From DASXVX01 sp036504075 (GTDB taxonomy: Bacteria; Bacillota; Sulfobacillia; Symbiobacteriales; Symbiobacteriaceae), in NCBI GenBank assembly GCA_036504075.1, contig DASXVX010000055.1, forward strand, positions 186,001-250,000: DNA of 64,000 nt, written 5' to 3'. The notes under the pieces were generated by a model. The model saw only the letters and a program-made list of their open reading frames with translations, made no database searches and was not told the DNA's origin. Shown piece after piece: positions 24,292 through 32,323 of the stretch. Each line of letters starts with the position of its first letter. The stretch's first letter is position 1. The translations under genes were made by a program, and so were the position numbers.

Positions 24292-26595
24292 ATGACTCTG
24301 AGGCCCCAAAGGCGTCTGGCTGCACTGCTGGCCGTTGCGTCCCTGTCGTTGTCCGTGCTCCTGGTATCGGCCCCCGGAGCGCTGGCCGCCCCCATGTCTT
24401 CGGAGACGAAGCCCGCCCTCGGCACGCCGCTGCGCCCTGGTTCCGGTACGGTAGTCGAGGCCAAAATCACGCGCGAAGAAGCCATCAACGCGGCGACCCG
24501 GATGTTCACCATCCCGGCGGAACTGGGTGAGCCCAATGTCAATAAAAACCTGTCCCGGGATTCTGCCACCTGGAGTCTGAACTGGCAGTCGAATGAGAAG
24601 ATGCCCGACCGGCTCTCCATCCATGTGGAAGTCGATGCCGTTACCGGCGCAATTCTGGGCTACAACAAGGGTCTTGACAAGGCAGACCCGGATAGCGCCC
24701 CGCCGGCCTACACCCGCGCCGATGCGGCGACCTTTGCCGTGCAGTGGATGGGCAAGCTCATCCCTGGCGACAAAGGCGCCTACCGTCTGGTGGATGTGCC
24801 CGAGCAGTTCGGGTACTACGGCCCCGTGGATGCAGGCTACTCCTTCCGCTGGGAGCGGATCGAGCAAGGATACCCCGTGCAAAACGACTCCGTCAGCATC
24901 GCCATCGACGCCCGCACCGGCGAACTCCGCTCGTTCAACCACAATTGGCAGCGGAACGTGACCTACACGCTGCCGCCGACGCTGTTGAGCGAGGGCGGGG
25001 CCACCACCATTTACCGCGAGCAGATCGCCATGCAACTGTACTACCAGCATTTCCAGCAGCCCGGCACCGACAAGGGTGAGTGGAAGCTGGTCTACCGCCC
25101 GCTGTCCGGGTATCCGTCCATCAACCAGGAAGGTAAGCTGCTGGACCGCTCCGGCCAGCCGGTGGACCTCTCCCAGGTTCAGGAGATCATGCCCGTCCCG
25201 GCGCCGGACAAGCCCTACGTGGCGCCCAAGCAACTGCTGACCGAAGCCGAAGCGCGCCTGCTGGCCGCGGCGGTCTCCGGCCGTACGGACCCGCCTACCA
25301 ACACCAACTACAGCGAGTACGGCAAGGACGAGACCAAGACCCAGGGCTGGTCGTTCAGCTGGAACAAGAACGGCGAACTGAATGAGGGCGAAACCAACAC
25401 CAATATCAGCATTGACGCCCTCCGGGGGATCGTTCTGAACTACAGCAACTGGAGCCGTTACGATCCTGTGAAGAAGGACGAAAAACTCGCCATCACCCAG
25501 GCGCAAGCCCGGGCCACCGCGCTGGAGTTTATTCGCACCAACCGTCCGGACCTGGCCGGCAAGCTGGTGCTGATGCCGGGCGATCCGAAGGAAGCGGAGC
25601 GGATAGTGCTCTACGGCTCGCCCAGCTATGGCGTGAGCTTCGGCTTCCGCGTGAACGAGGTACTCGTGGCCGACCGCAACGGGTCGGTGGAAGTGGACGC
25701 CCGGACCGGCAAGGTGCGTTCCTTCTGGGTAAACGACCAGAACTACGTGAAAGATGAGTTCCCGGCCGTGCCCCAGACCATTCTGAAGCCCATCGACGCC
25801 GTCGACGCATTCCTCAGCTCCCAGGGGCTGGAACTGGCCTGGGGCGTCTTCTATCCGGAAATCGAGAAGGCGAAAATGGCCGGCCAGATGCCTGATCCCG
25901 TGTCGCTGCTGGTCTGGGCGCCCGGTAATCGGCTGAACGTCGCCGCCCTTGATGCCAGGACCGGCGCCCCGCTCGACTGGCAAGGGCGCGATCTGATGGA
26001 ACTGGCGAAGCATCCCACCGACATCAACGGCCACTTCGCCCAGCGGGAGATCGAACTGCTCTGGGGCCGGCAGATATTCGACCTGAAGGACGGCAAGTTC
26101 CGGCCCGACGAAGTCGCCACGGCTGCTGATCTGGCCCGATGGCTCGTGCTGGCCAAGGGCATGCGGCCCTACCCGATGTACGACTTCGCGCTGAACTTCG
26201 GCGGCAAGGGTGAAGCGGCCATGACGGCCGGCTCAAAGCTAATGAATGCTCCCGCCGCCCCGTACTTCGGCGCCGCCCTGCAGGCCGGCATCTTCCTGCC
26301 GGAAGACTTCGACCTGAGCACTGACCCGGCCGGTCCCGTCAGCCGGGAGATCTTCGCCCTGTGGTCGGCCCGGGCCATGGGCTACGGCAACGTCGTCAAA
26401 ATGGCCAACCGGATCGACATGTCCCTTGCCGACAAGGAGCAGATCGGTGCCAGGTTCGCCAACGCCGTCGCCCTGCTGAATGGGCTCGGCGCCGTCAAGG
26501 GCGACCCCGACGGGAAGTTCAGCCCGCAGCGTCCCATCACGCGCGGCGAGGCAGCCAAGCTGCTGTTCGCGGTGGTGACGGAGATGCGGCGGTAG
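24292..26595 (+). CDS. surface protein with YcdB/YcdC-like repeats and C-terminal SLH domains
   Basis: ATG at 24292 follows AAAGGAGG at 8-9 bases. 767 residues with a Sec signal peptide cleaved after PGALAA. Four or five YcdB/YcdC (PepSY-like) units follow, each ending in a strand such as HVEVDAVTGAILGYN, SIAIDARTGELRSFN, NISIDALRGIVLNYS and SVEVDARTGKVRSFW. The last 200 residues hold SLH-like modules (GHFAQREIELLWGRQIF and GDPDGKFSPQRPITRGEAAKLL) for binding cell-wall polymer. It should sit on the cell surface; the role of YcdB repeats is not established. A strong terminator follows. Confidence 0.85.
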   Translation: MTLRPQRRLAALLAVASLSLSVLLVSAPGALAAPMSSETKPALGTPLRPGSGTVVEAKITREEAINAATRMFTIPAELGEPNVNKNLSRDSATWSLNWQSNEKMPDRLSIHVEVDAVTGAILGYNKGLDKADPDSAPPAYTRADAATFAVQWMGKLIPGDKGAYRLVDVPEQFGYYGPVDAGYSFRWERIEQGYPVQNDSVSIAIDARTGELRSFNHNWQRNVTYTLPPTLLSEGGATTIYREQIAMQLYYQHFQQPGTDKGEWKLVYRPLSGYPSINQEGKLLDRSGQPVDLSQVQEIMPVPAPDKPYVAPKQLLTEAEARLLAAAVSGRTDPPTNTNYSEYGKDETKTQGWSFSWNKNGELNEGETNTNISIDALRGIVLNYSNWSRYDPVKKDEKLAITQAQARATALEFIRTNRPDLAGKLVLMPGDPKEAERIVLYGSPSYGVSFGFRVNEVLVADRNGSVEVDARTGKVRSFWVNDQNYVKDEFPAVPQTILKPIDAVDAFLSSQGLELAWGVFYPEIEKAKMAGQMPDPVSLLVWAPGNRLNVAALDARTGAPLDWQGRDLMELAKHPTDINGHFAQREIELLWGRQIFDLKDGKFRPDEVATAADLARWLVLAKGMRPYPMYDFALNFGGKGEAAMTAGSKLMNAPAAPYFGAALQAGIFLPEDFDLSTDPAGPVSREIFALWSARAMGYGNVVKMANRIDMSLADKEQIGARFANAVALLNGLGAVKGDPDGKFSPQRPITRGEAAKLLFAVVTEMRR

Positions 26596-26613
26596 GGTTA
26601 CGAGAAACAGCCA

Positions 26614-26653
26614 GGCAGGGTACCCCCGATGTGGGGTGCCCTGCCTCGCTTTT
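26614..26653 (+). terminator. rho-independent terminator
   Basis: GGCAGGGTACCCC at 26614-26626 pairs with GGGGTGCCCTGCC at 26633-26645 (one G-T pair), followed by TCGCTTTT. It lies 19 bases after the SLH protein stop. Confidence 0.8.
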
Positions 26654-27031
26654 GGGTGGGGATTCCGGACAATAGACCGCCTGTGTTATCGGCAGTTCTG
26701 CTCCGGCTTCCGGAAGTATTCAGCCGCAGATAACGCAGATTACGCAGATAGGGACACAACCGTTGATCTGTCTGTAACCACGTCGCCCAACCCCCTGGTC
26801 AGCGTGGCGCTCTAGGAACTGCGGTTACGCCCACTCATGTCGCGGAAATGGGCGGCAGGGCTACGTCTGATATCATGCCGGAGAACTCGCCGATCTTTGA
26901 ACGGGCGCCAAAATGGTACGATAACATCATCATGTACAAGACAAAGCCGTCTTGCCTGCAGAAGACGGCAGTAATAGTCGAGGCCGCTTGTCACTAATAC
27001 GGTACTGTAATCTCGGAAAGGAGGCGAGGGA
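26654..27031. other. 380-bp intergenic region with a short repeat
   Basis: No gene is supported. At 26730-26751 a direct repeat of the type GATAACGCA/GATTACGCA/GAT occurs, the kind of AT-richer short repeat found between genes in many bacteria. Composition becomes less GC-rich toward the AraC gene. Confidence 0.4.
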
Positions 27032-27928
27032 ATGGTTTTTTTGGAGCGGTTAAACAGGGCCGTCGAGTACATGGAGGATCGCCTCGCGGGAGATCTGGAT
27101 TACCAGGAAGCAGGAAGAATCGCATGCTGCTCCGTTTATAACTTTCAGAGGATGTTTTCATATATTCTGGACATCCCGCTATCGGAGTATGTGCGGCGTA
27201 GACGCATGACGCTGGCAGCGTTCGAGCTCCAGCAAGGCGACACCAAGATCATCGATCTGGCCATAAAATATGGATATGACTCCCAGGACTCGTTCGCCCG
27301 AGCGTTCCAGAGATTTCATGGAGTCACACCCTCCCGGGCGCGCAACCGGGGTGTCATGCTCCGGGCCTACCCCCGCGTCTCCTTTCACATCTCAGTTGGA
27401 GGAGATCGAGAGATGCGTTACAGTATTGTGGACAAAGAAGCGTTTGAGGTATTCGGGATCGAGGAGATCATCTCCTCGGTAGGCGATCCGGCGTGCAAAA
27501 GCGTGCCGGCATTCTGGCAAAAGTGCCACGACAGCGGAGCATATGAGAGACTGTTCGATGCTGCGAACGCCCGTAAACGGGGCGAAATCTACAAGGGCAT
27601 GTGTGCGATTAACGCAGCGCTCAATTACCGTAATACCGGAGATCTCACATTTCCATACATGCTGTTTGCCTTTACCACCGAGCAGAGCAAACCGGAGGGA
27701 TACACCCGCGTCAAGATTCCAACACAGACCTGGGCCGTATTCACATCGGAGGAACATGGGGACGATGAAATCGGAGCCATGACAAGCACCCTGTGGAGCC
27801 GCGTGTTCAAAGAATGGCTCCCGACATCTGGCTATAGGAAGCTGGAAGGTCCGGATATTGAGATTTATGGCAGCTCTGGAAATGGGAATTACTACAGCGA
27901 AGTCTGGATTCCGGTTGCGAAGGAATGA
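27032..27928 (+). CDS. AraC-family transcriptional regulator with GyrI-like effector domain
   Basis: ATG at 27032 follows GGAAAGGAGG. 298 residues. The N-terminal AraC DNA-binding domain (about 1-105) has two HTH motifs, the second being IIDLAIKYGYDSQDSFARAFQRFHGVTPSRAR, shown here only as family evidence at residues 75-106. Residues about 125-295 form a GyrI/SRPBCC-type effector-binding domain (YSIVDKEAFEVFGI, TWAVFTSEE, DIEIYGS, SEVWIPV), as in Rob and BltR relatives that sense small cationic compounds. Base composition is clearly lower in GC than its neighbours, suggesting acquisition from a Bacillus- or Paenibacillus-like source. No target gene is adjacent. Confidence 0.9.
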   Translation: MVFLERLNRAVEYMEDRLAGDLDYQEAGRIACCSVYNFQRMFSYILDIPLSEYVRRRRMTLAAFELQQGDTKIIDLAIKYGYDSQDSFARAFQRFHGVTPSRARNRGVMLRAYPRVSFHISVGGDREMRYSIVDKEAFEVFGIEEIISSVGDPACKSVPAFWQKCHDSGAYERLFDAANARKRGEIYKGMCAINAALNYRNTGDLTFPYMLFAFTTEQSKPEGYTRVKIPTQTWAVFTSEEHGDDEIGAMTSTLWSRVFKEWLPTSGYRKLEGPDIEIYGSSGNGNYYSEVWIPVAKE

Positions 27929-28101
27929 TTGGCGGAGCGAACCCATCAGCGTTTGTACGAAAATCCGCGCAATACGCGGCTAACATAAACGCCTGACCCC
28001 GAGACAATTCTGCTGGAAATCACCCCGGTGGGAAAGAAAAAGTGTGCCCTGCGAAGAATAGTGATGGATGATCACGAACGAATCATGTTCAGGAGGCCGA
28101 T

Positions 28102-29817
28102 GTGCATATGCGCCGGACGTTGGCGTCGTTTCTCACGCTCATCCTGCTGGGCCTTACGGCCTGCAGCCTCGCACCCAAGCCCGCTCCCGGCTCGGCCGGA
28201 CCGGCCGGCTCGGCCCCCAAAATCGTTACCGCCACCGTCAAGCCGATTGCGACTGAAGCCGTCAACCTGACCGCCCTGGCCTTTGCCCCCGGTCCCGCAC
28301 CCGGACCCGGCCGCGGCTTCATGGCCAACGGCCCGGCGCTGCTGACTTCCACCGACGGCGGGCAGACCTGGGCCAAGCTTTCCGACCTGGGCGGGCCCGT
28401 AAACGGACTCGACTTTGTCTCGCCCGACCTGGGCTGGGCGGCCGCCGGCTCCGGCCTCCTGGCGACCCGCGACGGCGGCAAGACCTGGCAGAACCTCGCG
28501 AGCGGCGCCTTCAAGCGGGTCGACTTCGCCGATGACACCCGTGGCTGGGCACTGGACGACAAGCTGACCCTCACGAGTTCTGCCGACGGCGGCAAGACCT
28601 GGGCCAAACTGCCCAGCCCCTGCGGGGACGGTGCGGCCGCCGGTGCCTTCAGCTTTGTCAGCCCGACCACCGGGTGGATGCTCTGTGGCGGCCAGCCCGG
28701 CGCCGGGCAGCAGCAGAAGTCGCTCTTCCGGACCGCCGACGGCGGTCAGCACTGGACCCCCGTTGCCGCCGGGGGCCTCCCCGGCAGCGGCTACGTCGCC
28801 GACCTGTTCTTCCTGGACGCCGGCCACGGCTGGTTCAGCCTGACCCGCGGCGGCCTTTACGCCACCGCCGACGGCGGCAAGACCTGGACCATGGTCAAAG
28901 GCCTATCCCAGCCCGACAGCTTCAAGGTCGTCCGTTTCGTGTCGCTCACCCAGGGCTACCTGATTCAGGACCACGGCGGCACCGGCCTGATCGCCACTAC
29001 CGACGGCGGGGCGACATGGGCACCGGTCTACCCGGCGCTCCGGCCCCATACCAACCTGCCCCAGCGGGCTTTCGACATGCAGAACTGGCTTTCCGTGGGC
29101 GACCGGGTGGACATGGGCGCCGTGCTCAAGTCCGCCGACGGCGGGCGCACCTGGAAGCAAGCCGGCTCCCTCGGTCCGGAGCCTGTCTTCGACATCAGCT
29201 TCCCGGACCCGCAGCACGGCTGGGCGGTCACCGATCACTGGACCGGCAAGACCACCATCCGCACCGTCCAGAAGACCACCGACGGCGGCGCCACCTGGAC
29301 CCAGGTGAGCCAGGCCCCCGACGATCCCAGCGAGTTTTACAACAGCATCTGTTTCCCAGATGACCAGACCGGCTTTGCGGCCAGCCGGAGCCGGCTGTCC
29401 GTCACCACCGACGGGGGCGCCACCTTCCGCAACGTCGACGACACCCCGGACAGCGGCTATCAGTTCCAGTTCACCGACAAGAGCCACGGCTGGAAAATCC
29501 GGAACTTCAAGCTCGACGCTACCGCCGACGGCGGCAAGTCGTGGCAGCCGATCAACCTGGACACCCGCGTGCAAACGTTTCAGCTACTGCCCGGCGGCGC
29601 CGCCTGGGTCATCGGCGGCGACCTTGTCGCCGGCGTCCAGAAGCCCGCCCTCTTCGCAACCCGCGACGGCGGCAACACCTGGACCCGGTACGATCTCGGC
29701 AACCTCGCCGTCGCCGCACTCCGGTTTGTCGACGCCACCCACGGCCTCGTGGTCGGCGAAGACGACCACCTGTACGCCACCGAAGACGGCGGCCAGACCT
29801 GGACCCAACTCCGCTGA
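28102..29817 (+). CDS. Ycf48-like beta-propeller lipoprotein (second copy)
   Basis: GTG at 28102 follows AGGAGG at 5 bases; an ATG at 28108 is an alternative. 571 residues: lipoprotein signal with GLTACS lipobox, a short Ala/Pro/Gly linker, then about 11 DGGxTW units (TDGGQTWAKL, RDGGKTWQNL, ADGGKTWAKL and so on). It is a paralogue of the gene at 9886-11688 and shares its unit order. The fold is a BNR/Ycf48 propeller on the outer face of the membrane; function is unknown in such bacteria. A strong hairpin terminates it. Confidence 0.8.
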   Translation: MHMRRTLASFLTLILLGLTACSLAPKPAPGSAGPAGSAPKIVTATVKPIATEAVNLTALAFAPGPAPGPGRGFMANGPALLTSTDGGQTWAKLSDLGGPVNGLDFVSPDLGWAAAGSGLLATRDGGKTWQNLASGAFKRVDFADDTRGWALDDKLTLTSSADGGKTWAKLPSPCGDGAAAGAFSFVSPTTGWMLCGGQPGAGQQQKSLFRTADGGQHWTPVAAGGLPGSGYVADLFFLDAGHGWFSLTRGGLYATADGGKTWTMVKGLSQPDSFKVVRFVSLTQGYLIQDHGGTGLIATTDGGATWAPVYPALRPHTNLPQRAFDMQNWLSVGDRVDMGAVLKSADGGRTWKQAGSLGPEPVFDISFPDPQHGWAVTDHWTGKTTIRTVQKTTDGGATWTQVSQAPDDPSEFYNSICFPDDQTGFAASRSRLSVTTDGGATFRNVDDTPDSGYQFQFTDKSHGWKIRNFKLDATADGGKSWQPINLDTRVQTFQLLPGGAAWVIGGDLVAGVQKPALFATRDGGNTWTRYDLGNLAVAALRFVDATHGLVVGEDDHLYATEDGGQTWTQLR

Positions 29818-29847
29818 CCGAGGCCGCTAGGCTCTCAAGCGAAACGA

Positions 29848-29890
29848 AGCGGCCCGGTCCCCACTCGCTGGGGGACCGGGCCGCTGTTTG
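29848..29890. terminator. bidirectional terminator
   Basis: AGCGGCCCGGTCCCC at 29848-29862 pairs with GGGGACCGGGCCGCT at 29871-29885 and is followed by GTTTGTG. It lies between the convergent genes ending at 29817 and 29898 and can serve both. Confidence 0.8.
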
Positions 29891-29897
29891 TGCCCTG

Positions 29898-31886
29898 CTA
29901 GTCGTCGCCGGTGGTCGGATACTCCGCGATGACATGTTCGGCGCCCGGGTCCATGTTCACGTAGAACGGAATCACCGTCATGAGGATGCCTTCGCTGTAG
30001 CGGAGTTCCCGCAGCAGCTGGTCGGCGGTTCCGTTGTGCAGGTAGGTGTCGAACGGGTCGTTGGTGGTAATGACCGGCACCAGCAGGTTGATCAGCGTCT
30101 TCGGGTGCGCCTTGTGCAGTTCGTCGAGGTACCGGCGCAGGGGCGGCACCACCGTTCGGAAGGGGGAGGGGAGCACCGTTAGCGCCACGCCCTGGTGCCG
30201 CTTGATGTCCCACTTGCGGGCGATCTTCTCGCCCAGTTCCGGGTCCGTCGCCACGTACACGGCCGAAATGTCCTTGGAGATCGTCCGGGCCACTTTCATG
30301 ACGTGGTCGATCACCGGTGTCAGGCCGCCGATGGTGACGACCACTTTGACCTGCCGGGCATCGTCGATGGCGAGGTGTTCGTCCTGCAGCCCTTCCACCC
30401 GTTCCTTGAACCGGGCGTAGTAGTGCTGGACGTAGTAGAAGTAGGCGATCAGGATCGGCACCACGATCACGATGACGAAGGCGCCGTCGATGAACTTCGC
30501 CATGACCGTCACCACCAGGGCGACGCCGCTGAGGATGGCGCCCAGGCCGTTGATGAACATCGACCAGGCGTGCTTCGCGAGGGACTCGCCTTTCTTCTTC
30601 GACTCCTTCAGCCAGTGGCGGACCATGCCGGTCTGGCTCATGGTGAAGGCCAGGAAGACGCCTACGGCGTACAGTGGAATCAGGTTGTGGGTGGAGGCTC
30701 GGAAGGCGACGATGAGGATCGAAGAGAGGAAGGCCAGCACGTAAACGCCGCCGTTGAAGACTAGCGTGTCACCTCGGTTGGCCAGCTTCCGGGGCAAGAA
30801 ACCGTCCCGCGCCATCATGCCGGCCAGGCGGGGGAAGTCGGCGTAGGCCGTGTTGGCCGCCAGCAGCAGAATCAGCATGGTGGTGATCTGGGCGAAGTAA
30901 TAGAGCGGGCCAGAGCCGAAGATCTGGTGGCCCAGCACGGAGAGCAGCGTCTCGCTGCCCGGCTTCGGCAGGGCCCGGAAGCCGAACGCCAGAACGGTGA
31001 TGCCGCCGAACATCGTATAGAGGATCGTCCGGCTGTAACTCATGGTCTTGCTGGCCGTCTCCGATTCCGGGGCCTTAAAGGCCTGGATACCGTTGGAGAC
31101 CGCTTCGATGCCGGACAGTGCCGTGCAGCCGGACGAGAAAGCCTTCAGCAACATGAACATCGTGACGCTCTGGGTGAAGTTTCGGAAGTCGGCGGCGCTA
31201 ACCCCGAAGCCAAAGGGGCTCAACGGGGAAACCGCCGGGTGCCAGGCGCCCCTGAAGATTGCCTGGTAAGCGCCGAAACCGATCATCAAGAACATGGAGA
31301 CGATAAAGCTGTAAGTCGGGACCGAGAAAAACGTCCCCGATTCCTTGACGCCCCGCAGGTTCATCCAGGCGACAAACCAGAGGGCCAGGAGGCACAGCGC
31401 CACCTCGTGTCCCTGCAGGGCTGGAATGGCCGAGGTGATGGCAGCGATACCGGAAGCCGTGGAGACCGCCACCGTCATCACGTAGTCGGTGAGCAGGGCC
31501 GCGCCGGCCAGAAGCCCGGCCCCGGTGCCCAGGTTCTCCCTGGAGACGATATACGACCCGCCGCCGTTCGGGTAGGCCTTGATGGTCTGGCTGTACGAGG
31601 CGGCCACGATCAGCACCAGCAGAACGATCGCCAGGCCGATGGGCAGCGCATACGCCGTAGCGGCGACCGAGCCGGCCAGCATGAGCACCAGCAGAATCTC
31701 TTCCGTCGCGTAGGCCACCGAGGAGAGGGCATCCGCCGAGAAAACCGCCAGACCTGTCACAACGCCGAGCCGCTCGTGATGCTGTTGGTCGGTGCGCTTG
31801 GGCGCACCGAAGAGCAGCCGCTTCATCTGATTAACATAAACATGCATCGGACCTTGGGGAAAGAGACGCGACTGACGGGCAGCCAT
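29898..31886 (-). CDS. kimA: KimA-like potassium importer (APC superfamily with C-terminal USP-like domain)
   Basis: The start is taken as ATG 31886, with GGAGGTG 11 bases upstream; ATG 31847 and ATG 31826 are alternatives. About 662 residues: 12 transmembrane helices in about 50-480, with APC-type unwound segments (ALSSVAYATEEILLVL, YPNGGGSYIVSRENLG, FSSGCTALSGIEAVSN). A soluble region of about 150 residues follows (KVVVTIGGLTPVIDHVMKVA, SAVYVATDPE), matching the USP-like tail of Bacillus KimA (YdaO), a proton-coupled K+ importer. The upstream ydaO c-di-AMP riboswitch strongly supports this assignment. Confidence 0.88.
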   Translation of the reverse strand: MAARQSRLFPQGPMHVYVNQMKRLLFGAPKRTDQQHHERLGVVTGLAVFSADALSSVAYATEEILLVLMLAGSVAATAYALPIGLAIVLLVLIVAASYSQTIKAYPNGGGSYIVSRENLGTGAGLLAGAALLTDYVMTVAVSTASGIAAITSAIPALQGHEVALCLLALWFVAWMNLRGVKESGTFFSVPTYSFIVSMFLMIGFGAYQAIFRGAWHPAVSPLSPFGFGVSAADFRNFTQSVTMFMLLKAFSSGCTALSGIEAVSNGIQAFKAPESETASKTMSYSRTILYTMFGGITVLAFGFRALPKPGSETLLSVLGHQIFGSGPLYYFAQITTMLILLLAANTAYADFPRLAGMMARDGFLPRKLANRGDTLVFNGGVYVLAFLSSILIVAFRASTHNLIPLYAVGVFLAFTMSQTGMVRHWLKESKKKGESLAKHAWSMFINGLGAILSGVALVVTVMAKFIDGAFVIVIVVPILIAYFYYVQHYYARFKERVEGLQDEHLAIDDARQVKVVVTIGGLTPVIDHVMKVARTISKDISAVYVATDPELGEKIARKWDIKRHQGVALTVLPSPFRTVVPPLRRYLDELHKAHPKTLINLLVPVITTNDPFDTYLHNGTADQLLRELRYSEGILMTVIPFYVNMDPGAEHVIAEYPTTGDD

Positions 31887-31950
31887 TTTAACGTGGGCAC
31901 CTCCGAATGATTGACGCAACATGCTGACGAGTTATGACCCAGTCGAGGCA

Positions 31951-32150
31951 ATAAAAAATAACCCTCCAAGAGGGTCAACCTGGGTGTTGCACCCAAATGC
32001 CCTCGACGCGGCTTACGGGGTTAGCTGACGGGTTCAGGTCGTCGACTACCTTACCGGCTTGCGCCGGATTCACCCCTGGACTGGTTGGTTCCCCCGTTCC
32101 CCGCTTTGCGGGGATTCAGCCTAGACTTAGCACATTTTACAGCGGGCGCC
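31951..32150 (-). promoter_or_regulatory. ydaO/yuaA c-di-AMP riboswitch with terminator
   Basis: Minus strand blocks match the class: GGCTGAATCCCCGC (32121-32108), GGGGGAACCAACCAG, GGGGTGAATCCGGC, GCCGGTAAGGTAGTCG, and ACCTGAACCCGTCAGCTAACC with GTAAGCCG. A terminator hairpin ACCCTC/GAGGGT at 31961-31975 is followed on the minus strand by TATTTTTTAT. Binding of c-di-AMP should favour termination, lowering K+ import when K+ is plentiful. Confidence 0.92.
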
Positions 32151-32273
32151 TGGGTTTATAAAACCCGAACAACTTGTAAGAACACCAACCGTTGGCTTTC
32201 CGTCCCGATTTAGGCGGCAATACACCCACGGCTCGAAGTGTTCCCTCCTCTAGGTCATTCCTGCGCCCGCGCA

Positions 32274-32307
32274 CATAAAAACGGACCGCTCCCGAGGGAG
32301 CGGTCCG
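32274..32307 (-). terminator. rho-independent terminator of hppA
   Basis: CGGACCGCTCCC (32282-32293) pairs with GGGAGCGGTCCG (32296-32307). On the minus strand it is followed by T5 (32280-32276). It lies 17 bases past the hppA stop. Confidence 0.85.
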
Positions 32308-32323
32308 ATGAAAGTGGAGACGT

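Noticed and set aside
24154..26034. Long minus-strand open frame opposite the SLH/YcdB protein
   Set aside because: No ribosome binding site; residues are His/Gly/Val-rich as expected for the reverse complement of a GC-rich gene. The plus strand has a signal peptide and SLH modules.
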